64,000 bases of DNA from Nonomuraea indica (GCF_002850745.1 NZ_KZ559471.1:287091-351090); one strand, 5' to 3'. Numbered from the stretch's first letter, positions 27,881 to 36,360 are shown. The notes: generated by a model not told the origin, from the letters alone. Made by a program: numbers and translations.

Positions 27881-28947
27881 TGGCGACTTCGCGGGTGGCC
27901 GGCGAGTCGCCGGACGAGTCGCCCGGTGAGTGGGCCGGTGAGTTGCCTGCCGGGTTGCTGGGCGGGCACTTACAGGTGCTGGCCGCGGCCGCCGTCACCG
28001 GCCGGCTGCCGGACCGGCCGGCGCTCGACGCCTACCACGAGGTGGGGGAGCGGGCCGCCCGGCTCGGCGTGCCGCTGCGCGCGCTGGTCGACGCGTCGCT
28101 GGCCGCCGCAGAGGGGACGGACGTGCCGTCCGCCGTCATGGCCGCGCTGCGCAGGGCGGTCTCCGCGCTGATGGAGGGCTACGAACGGGCCCAGCTCGCC
28201 GCGCTGCGCGAGGAGGAGGCCGCTCGCAGGGAGTTCGTGGACGACCTGCTGCAGGGCCGGGCCGAACGGCTGGCCGAGCGGGCCGAGCACTTCGGGCTGC
28301 GGCTCGCCGAGTCGTACCTGGTGGCCGTCGCCCGCGGGCTCAGGGACGGCGAGCAGGGCCGCATCGAGCGCGATTTGACCGCCCGGTTCGGGTCGCACAA
28401 CGTGCTCGTCGCCGTCCGTGACGGCCTGCTCGTCTGCGTCGCGCCGGCCACGTTGCCCGCGGCGGTCGGGGAGTTCACCCATCACGTGCGCACCCGCTTC
28501 GCGCCCGGCTGGCGGGTGGGCGTCGGACGGCCGCAGCGCGGACCCGGCGGGGTCGTCGCCTCCTACCGGGAGGCGGCCGGCGCGCTCGACCTGGCCGACC
28601 GGCTCGGACTGGCCGCCGAGGTGGTCAAGGCCGCCGACCTGCTGGTGTTCCCCGTCCTGCTGCGGGACAGAAGTGCCATGGAGGACCTGGTGACCAGCGT
28701 GCTCAGCCCGCTGCTGGGCTCGCGCGGCGGGCACGAGCCGCTCCTGGAGACCCTGGAGGCGGTCTTCGCCGCGCAGGGCAACCAGACGGCCGCCGCCCGC
28801 CGCCTGGGCATCAGCGCCCGCGCCGTCACCTACCGCCTCGAACGCGTCCGCCGCCTGACCGGCTTCTCGCCGGACGACCCGACACAGCGGTTCACCCTGC
28901 AGACCGCCGTGCTGGGCGCCCGCCTGCTCGACTGGCCGTGGCCCTGA
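27880..28947 (+). CDS. PucR/CdaR-type transcriptional regulator
   Basis: This 355-residue regulator has a degenerate sensory N-terminus and a central GGDEF-like segment (VGVGRPQRGPGGVVASYREAAGALDLADRLG). The C-terminal PucR HTH reads LETLEAVFAAQGNQTAAARRLGISARAVTYRLERVRRLTG. It is translationally coupled to the ABC permease (one-base overlap), so it probably controls its own transporter operon, an arrangement less usual than a divergent regulator. Confidence 0.88.
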   Translation: MATSRVAGESPDESPGEWAGELPAGLLGGHLQVLAAAAVTGRLPDRPALDAYHEVGERAARLGVPLRALVDASLAAAEGTDVPSAVMAALRRAVSALMEGYERAQLAALREEEAARREFVDDLLQGRAERLAERAEHFGLRLAESYLVAVARGLRDGEQGRIERDLTARFGSHNVLVAVRDGLLVCVAPATLPAAVGEFTHHVRTRFAPGWRVGVGRPQRGPGGVVASYREAAGALDLADRLGLAAEVVKAADLLVFPVLLRDRSAMEDLVTSVLSPLLGSRGGHEPLLETLEAVFAAQGNQTAAARRLGISARAVTYRLERVRRLTGFSPDDPTQRFTLQTAVLGARLLDWPWP

Positions 28948-29007
28948 CGCCGGCTCGGCCCTGACGCCGGCCTGGGAATGCCGCCGGGCCAGGACGGACG
29001 CCTACGC

Positions 29008-29637
29008 CTACACCGCCCTGCCGCCGTCCACCGCCAGTCGCAGGCCGAACCCGACGATCACGACGCCGGTGAGCCGGTCCAGCGCGCGCCGTACCGGGGC
29101 CGCCCGCAGCACGCCGCTCATCAGCGTGGCGAAGCCGATGAGCACCGCGCTCCACACCAGCCCCTCGGCCACGTGCACCCCCGCCAGCAGCAGCCCCATG
29201 GCCGCGTGCGGCGCGTCCTCCGGGATGAACTGCGGCAGTATGGCCACGTAGAACGCGCCGACCTTGGGGTTGAGCAGGTTCGTCACCAGCCCGCGCCGGA
29301 ACCCGGTGCGGAACCCGGCCTCCTGCCCGCCGCCGTCGCCGTCGTGCCGCTCCTTGGCGAGCAGCATCCGCGCCCCCATCCACACCAGGTAGGCCGCTCC
29401 GGCCCAGCGCAGCACGTCGTAGGCGAGCTGGGAGGCGGCCAGCAGCGCGGACAGGCCGACGGCGGCCAGCAGCCCCCACAGCAGCGTCCCCGCCTGGATG
29501 CCCAGCACCACGCCCCAGGCCGGGCGCCGCCCGGCCAGCAGCGACGTGCGCAGGATGAGCGCCGTGTCCAGACCTGGGGTGAGTGTCAGCAAAGCCACGA
29601 CTGCGGCGAACGACCCGACCGATGCTGCGATGTCCAT
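29008..29637 (-). CDS. LysE/RhtB family exporter
   Basis: This 209-residue membrane protein has six helices. The family signature near the N-terminus is LLTLTPGLDTALILRTSLLAGRRPAWGVVLGIQAG. Then come YLVWMGARMLL and the mid-protein motif GLVTNLLNPKVGAFYVAILPQFI. It exports amino acids or related metabolites by proton antiport. The substrate is unknown. It is convergent with the PucR gene and divergent from none. Confidence 0.92.
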   Translation of the reverse strand: MDIAASVGSFAAVVALLTLTPGLDTALILRTSLLAGRRPAWGVVLGIQAGTLLWGLLAAVGLSALLAASQLAYDVLRWAGAAYLVWMGARMLLAKERHDGDGGGQEAGFRTGFRRGLVTNLLNPKVGAFYVAILPQFIPEDAPHAAMGLLLAGVHVAEGLVWSAVLIGFATLMSGVLRAAPVRRALDRLTGVVIVGFGLRLAVDGGRAV

Positions 29638-29681
29638 GACGACGAACCTAGCCGGGAGCCACCGGCCGCGTCATGGGCAGG

Positions 29682-30629
29682 TCACGGGAGGAGCAGCAGT
29701 TTGCCGGTGGTGCGGCGGGCGGCCAGGTCCTCGTGGGCCTGCGCGGCCTGTGCCATCGGGTAGCGGTGCGACACATTGACGCGCAGCCGCCCCTCGGCGA
29801 TCCAGCCGAACAGGTCGGACGCCCGCTGCAGCAGCTCGCCCCGGTCGGCGATGTAGTGCGCCAGGGTCGGCCGGGTCAGGAACAGCGAACCCTCCTTGTT
29901 GAGCCGCTGCGGGTCGACGGGCGGCACGGGCCCGCTGGCCGCGCCGTACAGCGCCATGAGGCCGCGCGGCCGCAGCGCCTGCAGCCCCCCGTCGAAGGTG
30001 GCGGCGCCGACGCCGTCGTAGACGACGTGCATCCGCCCGCGCAGCGCCTCGGCGAAGTCGTCGTAGCGCAGCACCTCGTCGGCGCCGGCGGCGCGTGCCA
30101 GCTTCTCCTTCTCGTCGCTCGACACCGTGGCGAACACCCTGGCGCCCCTCAGCTTGGCGAGCTGGACCAGGAGCTGTCCCATGCCCCCGGCGCCGGCGTG
30201 CACCAGCACGTTGTCGCCCTCCCGCACCGGGTAGGTGGAGTGGGTGAGGTAGTGGGCGGTCATGCCCTGGAGCATCGTGGCGGCGGCCAGCTCGGCGGAC
30301 ACGTCGCCGGGCACGGGCACCAGCCGGCCGGCGGGGACGACCGCCTTCTCGGCGTAGCTGCCGAGCACGCCGGCCCACGCCACGGTGTCGCCCACCGCGA
30401 CGTCCGTCACACCCGGCCCCACGGCGGACACCACTCCCGCGCCCTCGGACCCGATGGGGCTGGGCAGAGGGAGCGGATACGCCCCGGAACGGTGGTAGAT
30501 GTCGATGAAGTTGACCCCGCTCGCCGCTACGTCGACCACGACCTCGCCGTCACCCGGCACCGGGTCCGGATGCTCGGCGTGTACGAGGACCTCTGGGCCG
30601 CCGTGGGCGGCGATGACTATGGCACGCAT
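29682..30629 (-). CDS. NADPH:quinone oxidoreductase, MDR superfamily
   Basis: This 315-residue zinc-independent medium-chain reductase resembles QOR. It has ASGVNFIDIYHRSGAYPLPLPSPIGSEGAGVV, then VLVHAGAGGMGQLLVQLAKLRGARVFATVSSDEK (AxxGxxG NADPH site) and VYDGVGAATFDGGLQALRPRGLMALYGAASGPVP. All parts of the enzyme are present. ATG 30629 (MRAIVIAAHGG) fits the family start. It reduces quinones or enones with NADPH. Confidence 0.92.
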   Translation of the reverse strand: MRAIVIAAHGGPEVLVHAEHPDPVPGDGEVVVDVAASGVNFIDIYHRSGAYPLPLPSPIGSEGAGVVSAVGPGVTDVAVGDTVAWAGVLGSYAEKAVVPAGRLVPVPGDVSAELAAATMLQGMTAHYLTHSTYPVREGDNVLVHAGAGGMGQLLVQLAKLRGARVFATVSSDEKEKLARAAGADEVLRYDDFAEALRGRMHVVYDGVGAATFDGGLQALRPRGLMALYGAASGPVPPVDPQRLNKEGSLFLTRPTLAHYIADRGELLQRASDLFGWIAEGRLRVNVSHRYPMAQAAQAHEDLAARRTTGKLLLLP

Positions 30630-30684
30630 GCCTCTAGTCAACTCCCGCGCCCCGCCGCGGATTCCACCGGGTGGCCGCCGTCCG

Positions 30685-31578
30685 TCACCCGGACGGCGGG
30701 ACCGCGACGCGGGCGAGGCCGCCCGCCTCCAGGGCCACCCACAGGGCCCCGTCCGGGCCGACCGTGAGGCCGTGCGGCTCGGCGGCGGACGAGCCGGGCA
30801 CAGCGGGCAGGTCGAACTCCTCGACGGCGCCGTCCAGGGTGATCCGGCCGAGCCGGCCGGCGCCCCACTCGGTGAACCAGAGGGCGTCGTCGGGCCCGGC
30901 CACGATGGCGTGCGGCCGGCACGAGCGGTCGGGCAGCGGATACTCGGTGACCTTGCCGTCGGTGCCGATCCGCCCGACCTGGCCGGCGCCGATCTCGACG
31001 AACCACAGCGCCCCGTCGGGCCCGGCCGTGATGCCGACCGGGGCGGCGCCCTCGGTGGGGAGCGGATGGACGGTCACCACGCCGTCCGCCGAGACCCTGC
31101 CGATGGCGTGGGCCTGGTTGAGCGTGAACCACATGGCGCCGTCGGACCCGGCCGCGATGGTGGACGGCATGCCGCCCGGGGCCGGCACGTCGTACTCCGT
31201 GATCGTGCCGTCGGCGTCGATCCGCCCGACCCTGCCGGCCTGCAGCCGGGTGAACCACATCGCCCCGCCGGGGCCGGTGGCGAGCCCGTACGGTCCTCCC
31301 ACCTCGTACGAGGTGACCTCGAACGGGGCGCCGGGCGCATCGGACAGGGTGATCCGCCCGATGCGGCCGCCCTGGAACTCGGTGAACCACATCGCCCCGT
31401 CGGCACCCGCCACGATGACGGTCGGGCCGCCGTCGGCCGGGGTGAGCTGGTGGACCGCCGGGGCCCGGCCCGGCTCCATCCGGCCGATCCGGCCCTGGTG
31501 CACGAGGGTGAACCACAGGGCTCCGTCGGGGCCGGTGGCGACGCCGTACGGCGCTCCGTCGGGGATTCGGGTCAGCAA
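30685..31578 (-). CDS. vgb: Virginiamycin B lyase
   Basis: This 297-residue seven-bladed beta-propeller is made of repeats of the type GPDGALWFTE. Vgb linearises type B streptogramins by elimination at the ester bond, with Mg. The key residues, as I recall from the Staphylococcus enzyme (Glu268, His270, Glu284), have matches here in EPHG (Glu267, His269) and ALE (Glu284). Its TTG start overlaps the stop of the ABC-F gene by seven bases, with GGAGG 5 bases before it, so translation is coupled. Some family members have no antibiotic role. Confidence 0.85.
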   Translation of the reverse strand: MLTRIPDGAPYGVATGPDGALWFTLVHQGRIGRMEPGRAPAVHQLTPADGGPTVIVAGADGAMWFTEFQGGRIGRITLSDAPGAPFEVTSYEVGGPYGLATGPGGAMWFTRLQAGRVGRIDADGTITEYDVPAPGGMPSTIAAGSDGAMWFTLNQAHAIGRVSADGVVTVHPLPTEGAAPVGITAGPDGALWFVEIGAGQVGRIGTDGKVTEYPLPDRSCRPHAIVAGPDDALWFTEWGAGRLGRITLDGAVEEFDLPAVPGSSAAEPHGLTVGPDGALWVALEAGGLARVAVPPSG

Positions 31579-33368
31579 AGGTGTCCTCCAGACATCTCGA
31601 TCCGCGTCCCCCTGAAGCGCTGCCGCAGGGCGCGGTCGTGCGTGACGACGACGATCGCGCCAGGGAAGCGGTCGAGGGCCTGCTCCAGATCCTCGGCCAG
31701 GTCAAGGGAGAGGTGGTTGGTGGGTTCGTCGAGCAGGAGCAGGTCGCACGGGGTGGCGAGCAGCCGGGCCAGCGCGAGCCTGCGCCGCTGGCCCTCGGAA
31801 AGCGCGCCGACGCGCAGGTCGAGCGTCTCCGGCCGGAACAGTCCGGTGGCCAGCAGCGCGGCCCGCCGCTCGTCGGGATGGCCCTGGCCGTAGGCGTCGA
31901 GGACCGTCAGGCGGGGGTCGAACTCGCTGTCCTGCTCCAGGTGGCCCACCCGGCAGCGGGCGCGTTCGGCGATGGCGCGGAGCAGCGTGGACTTGCCCGC
32001 GCCGTTGGCTCCGTGGACGAGCAGCCGCTCGCCCGCCGTGATCGTGAGCGAGTCCACCCGGAGCCGGTCGCCGACGCGGACGTCACGCAGCTCCGCCAGC
32101 ACCCGGCCGGTCGTCGCGCCCGTGGGGGGCGGCCCGTCACGGCGCGGGTCTGTGGCGGGCGGCCCGTCACGGTGCGGGTCTGTGGCGGGCGGCCCGTCAG
32201 GGTGCGCGTCGGTGGCTTCCGCGTGGCATCGGGCGACCCGTGCCAGGGCGCCGGGCGGCTGCGCGGCGCGGCCCGGTGCGGAGCGGGCGTGTCCCGGTGC
32301 GCGGCCGGGGGTGGAGCGGGCTCCGCCCGGTGTACGCGCGTGGGCGGCCGGCGGGGCGGCCTCGAAGGAGCCGTGGAAGCGGAGCGGCCGGGGCGGCGGC
32401 AGGACCGGGTCGGCCTCCAGGCGCCGCAGACGCTCCTGGGCGTTGCGGACGCGGCTGGAGATCGAGCTCTGCACCCGGCCGGCGTCGCGGTCGTAGGCCA
32501 TTTTGTTGTTGTCGCGCATCTCCCGGCCCGCCGCGACCCGGTGCGCGGTCGTCGCGGCGCGCTCGCGGACCTGGCGGACCTCCTCGCGCCAGGCGGCGTA
32601 CGCCTGCTCCTGGCGGGCCCTGGCCGCCGCCTTGGCCGCCAGGAAGCCGGAGTAGCCGCCGCCGAAGCGGGTGACCGTGCCGTCCTCGATCTCGATCACC
32701 GCGGTGACCACCTGGTCGAGGAAGATCCGGTCGTGCGACACGACGACCACCGAGCCGCGGTGGTCGCGCAGCCGCTCCTGCAGCCACGTGACGGCGGACA
32801 GGTCGAGGTGGTTGGTCGGCTCGTCCAGCAACAGCGTCTCGGGGGAGGCGGCCAGCAGGCACGCCAGGCCCAGCCGGGCCCGCTCGCCGCCGGACAGGCC
32901 GGCCAGCGTGCGGTCGCGTCCGACGTGGGACAGGCCCAAGGCGTGGAGCGCCTTGTCGACCCGGGAGTCGGCCTCGTAGCCGCCGCGCGCCTCGTAGGCG
33001 GTGAGCAGCTCGCCGTACTCCTCCAGGAGGCCGCCGGCGTCGCCGCCGGGTGCCGCCATGGCGGACTCCAGGTCGCGCAGGCGCCGCTCCATCGCCCGCA
33101 GCCCGGCGAGCGCGGCGTCGACCGCCTGCTGCACGGTGTGCTCCGGCGGCAGGTCGAGGGTCTGGCCTAGGTGGCCCACGTCGCCACCTGTGACGGCCTG
33201 GCCGTCGTCGGGCTGCTCGACCCCGGCCAGCAGCCGGAGCAGGGTCGACTTGCCCGAGCCGTTGTCGCCCACGAGGCCGAGACGCTCGCCCGGCCGGACG
33301 GACAGGGACACGCCGGACAGCACGCGACGGTGGTCGTAGGACTTGGAGACGTGGCGGAGGCTGGTCAG
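31572..33368 (-). CDS. ABC-F family antibiotic-resistance-type ATPase
   Basis: This protein of about 598 residues has twin ABC ATPase cassettes and no membrane part. Cassettes: Walker A GDNGSGKST and GANGAGKST; signatures LSGGERARLG and LSEGQRRRLA; Walker B LLLDEPTNHLDL and LLLDEPTNHLSL. ABC-F proteins enter the ribosomal E site and dislodge antibiotics. The A-loop VSKSYDHRR lies upstream of the first GTG, so the true start is probably CTG 33368 or ATT 33371, seven and four bases after GGAG. The interdomain linker carries a 70-residue Pro/Gly/Ala extension with a 10-residue repeat (DPHRDGPPAT). Confidence 0.88.
   Translation of the reverse strand: MTSLRHVSKSYDHRRVLSGVSLSVRPGERLGLVGDNGSGKSTLLRLLAGVEQPDDGQAVTGGDVGHLGQTLDLPPEHTVQQAVDAALAGLRAMERRLRDLESAMAAPGGDAGGLLEEYGELLTAYEARGGYEADSRVDKALHALGLSHVGRDRTLAGLSGGERARLGLACLLAASPETLLLDEPTNHLDLSAVTWLQERLRDHRGSVVVVSHDRIFLDQVVTAVIEIEDGTVTRFGGGYSGFLAAKAAARARQEQAYAAWREEVRQVRERAATTAHRVAAGREMRDNNKMAYDRDAGRVQSSISSRVRNAQERLRRLEADPVLPPPRPLRFHGSFEAAPPAAHARTPGGARSTPGRAPGHARSAPGRAAQPPGALARVARCHAEATDAHPDGPPATDPHRDGPPATDPRRDGPPPTGATTGRVLAELRDVRVGDRLRVDSLTITAGERLLVHGANGAGKSTLLRAIAERARCRVGHLEQDSEFDPRLTVLDAYGQGHPDERRAALLATGLFRPETLDLRVGALSEGQRRRLALARLLATPCDLLLLDEPTNHLSLDLAEDLEQALDRFPGAIVVVTHDRALRQRFRGTRIEMSGGHLC
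32128..32217. repeat. Three 30-bp tandem repeats inside the ABC-F gene
   Basis: Units 32128-32157, 32158-32187 and 32188-32217 are nearly identical and in frame. They encode DGPPATDPHR-type decapeptides in the linker between the two ATPase domains. They add about 30 residues to a linker that carries the antibiotic-resistance loop in this family. Confidence 0.8.
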
Positions 33369-33373
33369 AATGG

Positions 33374-33437
33374 AACTCCAATCGCAACTAATATAGCGTT
33401 AGTGTGCCACGGCGAGGATATAAACGCAACTGGAGTT
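33374..33437. promoter_or_regulatory. Divergent promoter/operator between the ABC-F and TetR genes
   Basis: A 17-bp imperfect palindrome ACTAATATAGCGTTAGT (33387-33403) lies between the divergent starts. A second inverted pair, AACTCCAATCGC (33374-33385) and GCAACTGGAGTT (33426-33437), 10 of 12 matching, surrounds it. A TATAAA box at 33419-33424 may be the TetR gene -10 element. The arrangement fits a TetR operator controlling both directions. Confidence 0.65.
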
Positions 33438-33441
33438 GTCT

Positions 33442-34029
33442 TTGGAGACTGTGAAGCGCCCCGGCGGGCGCAGCGCGCGGGTACGCGACGCGGTGCGGCA
33501 GGCCACGCTGGCCGAGCTGGCGGAGCGCGGGTTCGGCGGCCTGACCGTCGAGAACGTCGCCGAACGGTCGGGCGTGCACAAGACCACCGTCTACCGGCGC
33601 TGGGGCAACGTCGAAGGGCTGATCGCCGACGCGCTGGAGCTGGCCCGCGAGGAGCCGTGGCCGATCCCCGACACCGGCTCGATCGAGGGCGACCTGCGGG
33701 ACATCGTGCGGCTCGTCCGGACCGGCTTCGACGACCCGGAGGCGGGGCCGGTGGCGGCGGCGTTCGTGGCCGCGGCCATGCAGAGCCCCGACGCCGCGCG
33801 CTCGCTGCACGGCTTCCTCGCCGCGCGGCACGAGCAGTCGGCCCAGGTCGTGCGCAGGGCCGTCGCGCGGGGCGAGCTGCCCGAGGGCGTGGACGCGCAC
33901 GAGGTGATCCGGGTGGCGATCGCGCCGGTCTACTACCGGCTCTTCGTCTCCCACGAGCCGGTCACGCAGGACGACGCCGACCGGGCGGCCGCCGCCGCCC
34001 TGACCGCCGCCCGCGCCGGGGTGCTCTGA
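33442..34029 (+). CDS. TetR family repressor
   Basis: This 195-residue regulator has a TetR HTH (GFGGLTVENVAERSGVHKTTVYRRWGNVEGLIADAL) and a helical ligand domain beginning GDLRDIVRLVRTGFDDPEAGP. It is of the TetR-C_11-like type common near resistance genes. TTG 33442 is six bases after GGAG. TTG 33436 and GTG 33451 are alternatives. It is divergent from the ABC-F/vgb operon, which it probably represses, with streptogramin-like compounds as possible inducers (inference). Confidence 0.88.
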   Translation: METVKRPGGRSARVRDAVRQATLAELAERGFGGLTVENVAERSGVHKTTVYRRWGNVEGLIADALELAREEPWPIPDTGSIEGDLRDIVRLVRTGFDDPEAGPVAAAFVAAAMQSPDAARSLHGFLAARHEQSAQVVRRAVARGELPEGVDAHEVIRVAIAPVYYRLFVSHEPVTQDDADRAAAAALTAARAGVL

Positions 34030-34093
34030 GCCGCCGCCCCACGCGAGGGTGCTCAGAGCCGCCGGCGCGCCGGGAAGCCGCGGGCACCTCGGG

Positions 34094-34180
34094 GGTGCCG
34101 GCCGTGCCGGGAAGTCGCGGGCGGCGGTCAGGGTGCCGGCCGTGCCGGGAAGTCGCGGGCGGCGGGTTAGGGTGCCGGCC
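34094..34180. repeat. 38-39 bp tandem repeat in the TetR/kinase convergent gap
   Basis: A unit starting GGTGCCGGCCGTGCCGGGAA occurs at 34094 and 34132, with the third copy beginning at 34171. The period is 38 then 39 bases. It is noncoding between two convergent genes and may form strong secondary structure. Confidence 0.7.
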
Positions 34181-34201
34181 GGGATGCGCCCCGGCGGCGG
34201 G

Positions 34202-35827
34202 TCAGGGCTCCTTGGAGCCGCGCAGCTCGAAGTCGTCGAAGGTCGTCTTCATCAGCGACTCGCTGTCCTTCGGCGTGCGGGCGAACAGCCCCAGCGTGCC
34301 GTTGCCGATGCCGTTGGGGTCCTCCACCTGGTGCACCCGCTCGCCGTTGACCCACATCGTCAGCCGCACCGCGCTGCCGCCCGCCTTCTCGCACGCCGCC
34401 TCGATGCGGGCCGTGCCCGGCAGACCGGTCACCTGGACCGGCTGGGCCAGCGTGCCGCCCGACCCGTCGGAGATCCTCCGGATGCGGGCCTTGCCGGTGG
34501 TGTCGACGCCGAACTCGTAGTACGTGTCGTCCTCGGCGGCATGGCAGTAGACGCCGTACTCGCCGCTGCCGGTCACGTGCTCCACCTTGGCCGTGACGGC
34601 GATGATCACGGTCTCGGGCAGCATGGGCGTGGGCGTGGCCGACGGTTCGGGCGAGGTCGTGGGCGTGGCGGTGAGGTAGGGCAGGGGTGCCCTGGCCCAG
34701 CGCTCCTCGCTGTGCTCCTCGACGTCGAGCCCGTACGTGCCGTCGGTGCGGTAGCCGTAGCTGGCTTCCTCGTCGGTGTCGTAGGTGCCCGGCCAGCCGC
34801 CCGTGGTCTGCGTGAAGTCCTCCTGGTAGAGGACCGGCAGCTCGGGCGGGCCGCTGGGCGCGAGCAGCGCCCACGCGCCCGCGCCGAGCGCCGCCAGGGC
34901 GAGCGCGCCGGCGGCCAGGCCCGCGACGAGCCGTCCCCGCTTCCCGCGCGTCGCGAACGGCGGCGCGCCGGTGAACGGCGTCGTCGCCTGCTGCCAGGCC
35001 ACCTGGACGGTGTGGGCCGCCTGCTCGGGCTGCGCGGACCGGCCCACCAGGTGGTCGAGCAGCTGCTGGGCGGTCGGCCGGGTGGCCGGGTCCTTGCGCA
35101 GCGCGGAGACGACGAGCTCCCGCAGCCCCGGCTCGACGGCGCTCAGGTCGGGCTCGGTGTTGAGCACCTGGTAGACGATCGCGGGCAGCGTGCCGCCGCC
35201 GAACGGCGCCTGCCCGCTGGCGGCGAACGCGACCAGGCATCCCCACGAGAACACGTCGCACGCGGGCGAGACCGGCTCCCCGCGCAGCACCTCGGGCGCC
35301 ATGTAGCGGGGGGTGCCGATGAGCTCGCCGGTGCCGGTGACCCCGCCGAGCGTGTCGAGCGCCCGCGCGATGCCGAAGTCGATCACCCGCGGGCCGACGG
35401 GCGACAGCAGTACGTTGGACGGTTTGAGGTCGCGGTGCACCACCCCGGCCCCGTGGATGGCGGTCAGCGCGGTGGCCACGCTGACGGCCAGGGCGTCCAG
35501 GCTCGACCCGGTCAGCGGGCCCGACTGCTCGACGGCCTGCTCCAGGTTGGGGCCGGGCACGTACTCCGTGACGACGTAGAGCTGGTCGCCGTCGAGAGCG
35601 GCCTCCAGCACCGCGGCGGTGCAGAACCTGCGCACCCTGCCGGCGGCGTCCGCCTCCCGCCGGAAGCGCATGCGGAACTGCTCGTGCTGGCTGAGCTCCG
35701 GGTTGATCACCTTGACGGCGACACGTTGCCCGGCGGGGTCCTCGGCGAGATGGACCGTGCCCATCCCGCCTCGCCCCAGCACGCTCAGCAGCCGGTAGCG
35801 CCCGATGTGCGAGGATTCACCGCTCAC
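34202..35827 (-). CDS. Receptor-type Ser/Thr protein kinase with concanavalin-like extracellular domain
   Basis: This 541-residue kinase has LGRGGMGTVHLAED, VAVKVINPE, VVHRDLKPSNVLL, RVIDFGIARAL and MAPEVLRGE, so a full Hanks core. One transmembrane helix (about residues 308-325, VAGLAAGALALAALGAGAWALL) leads to an extracellular beta-sandwich of about 200 residues. That part has VLYQEDFTQTTGGWPG, Ser/Thr/Pro linker TPTTSPEPSATPTP, and C-terminal TMWVNGERVHQVED and TFDDFELRG, a lectin/DUF1080-like pattern. It could bind glycans. Its start is GTG. Confidence 0.9.
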   Translation of the reverse strand: MSGESSHIGRYRLLSVLGRGGMGTVHLAEDPAGQRVAVKVINPELSQHEQFRMRFRREADAAGRVRRFCTAAVLEAALDGDQLYVVTEYVPGPNLEQAVEQSGPLTGSSLDALAVSVATALTAIHGAGVVHRDLKPSNVLLSPVGPRVIDFGIARALDTLGGVTGTGELIGTPRYMAPEVLRGEPVSPACDVFSWGCLVAFAASGQAPFGGGTLPAIVYQVLNTEPDLSAVEPGLRELVVSALRKDPATRPTAQQLLDHLVGRSAQPEQAAHTVQVAWQQATTPFTGAPPFATRGKRGRLVAGLAAGALALAALGAGAWALLAPSGPPELPVLYQEDFTQTTGGWPGTYDTDEEASYGYRTDGTYGLDVEEHSEERWARAPLPYLTATPTTSPEPSATPTPMLPETVIIAVTAKVEHVTGSGEYGVYCHAAEDDTYYEFGVDTTGKARIRRISDGSGGTLAQPVQVTGLPGTARIEAACEKAGGSAVRLTMWVNGERVHQVEDPNGIGNGTLGLFARTPKDSESLMKTTFDDFELRGSKEP

Positions 35828-36014
35828 GGCGGGTTAGCTTACCGACAACGTGTCGGGTACGGGCAGGCCCGACACGGGAACGGCGATGACGAGCCCGCCC
35901 CCGGCGGGACTGTGCGGCGCCCGCGGGCAGGCGGTCCGGGCGCGTCCGGGGCATCACCGCGGCGTGCGCGGGTAGCCGCACGGGAGGGCGAACGACTTGC
36001 GTTCCGAGCCCTGA

Positions 36015-36026
36015 GAACATATGTTC
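36015..36026. promoter_or_regulatory. LexA (SOS) box
   Basis: GAACATATGTTC is a perfect 12-bp palindrome matching the actinobacterial SOS box core GAAC-n4-GTTC. It lies 68 bases upstream of the DUF6504/dnaE2 translational start and should place these genes under LexA repression. The divergent kinase starts 187 bases the other way, so is less likely to be controlled. Confidence 0.85.
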
Positions 36027-36093
36027 GATACACAAGCGCCCGCCTTCCCCCGGGCGGCTCAGCACAGGCACGAGAGCCGCGGGGAGAAGCATC

Positions 36094-36360
36094 TTGAGCA
36101 GACTCTATGGCGACCCGATCGAGGTGTGGACCAGGGACGGGGAGCCCTCCCAGTTCGTCTGGCGCGACCGCCTCTACCTCGTGCGCCGCGTCCTCGACCA
36201 CTGGGTGGTGGCGCGCGAGTGGTGGAAGACCGGGGACGGTGACCCCGGCGAGCGCCGGTTCTGGCGGGTCGAGGCCGCCCCGGGGCGGCTGGTCGGCTCG
36301 TACGAGCTGAGGTTCGACACCTCCAGCGGCGGCTGGCTGCTCATGAGGGCGTGGGACTGA
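36094..36360 (+). CDS. DUF6504 family protein
   Basis: This 88-residue protein is Trp- and Arg-rich (DPIEVWTRDGEPSQFVWRDRLYLVRRVLDHWVVAREWW). It matches the small DUF6504 family often encoded beside the ImuB/DnaE2 mutasome in actinomycetes. Its function is not known. The TTG start follows GGGGAGAAG. The stop TGA shares a base with the ATG of dnaE2 (TGATG), so the two are translationally coupled and share the LexA box upstream. Confidence 0.75.
   Translation: MSRLYGDPIEVWTRDGEPSQFVWRDRLYLVRRVLDHWVVAREWWKTGDGDPGERRFWRVEAAPGRLVGSYELRFDTSSGGWLLMRAWD

Noticed and set aside
30685..34029. Part of a streptogramin biosynthetic cluster
   Set aside because: No NRPS, PKS or tailoring gene lies anywhere in the window. 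The neighbours are unrelated.
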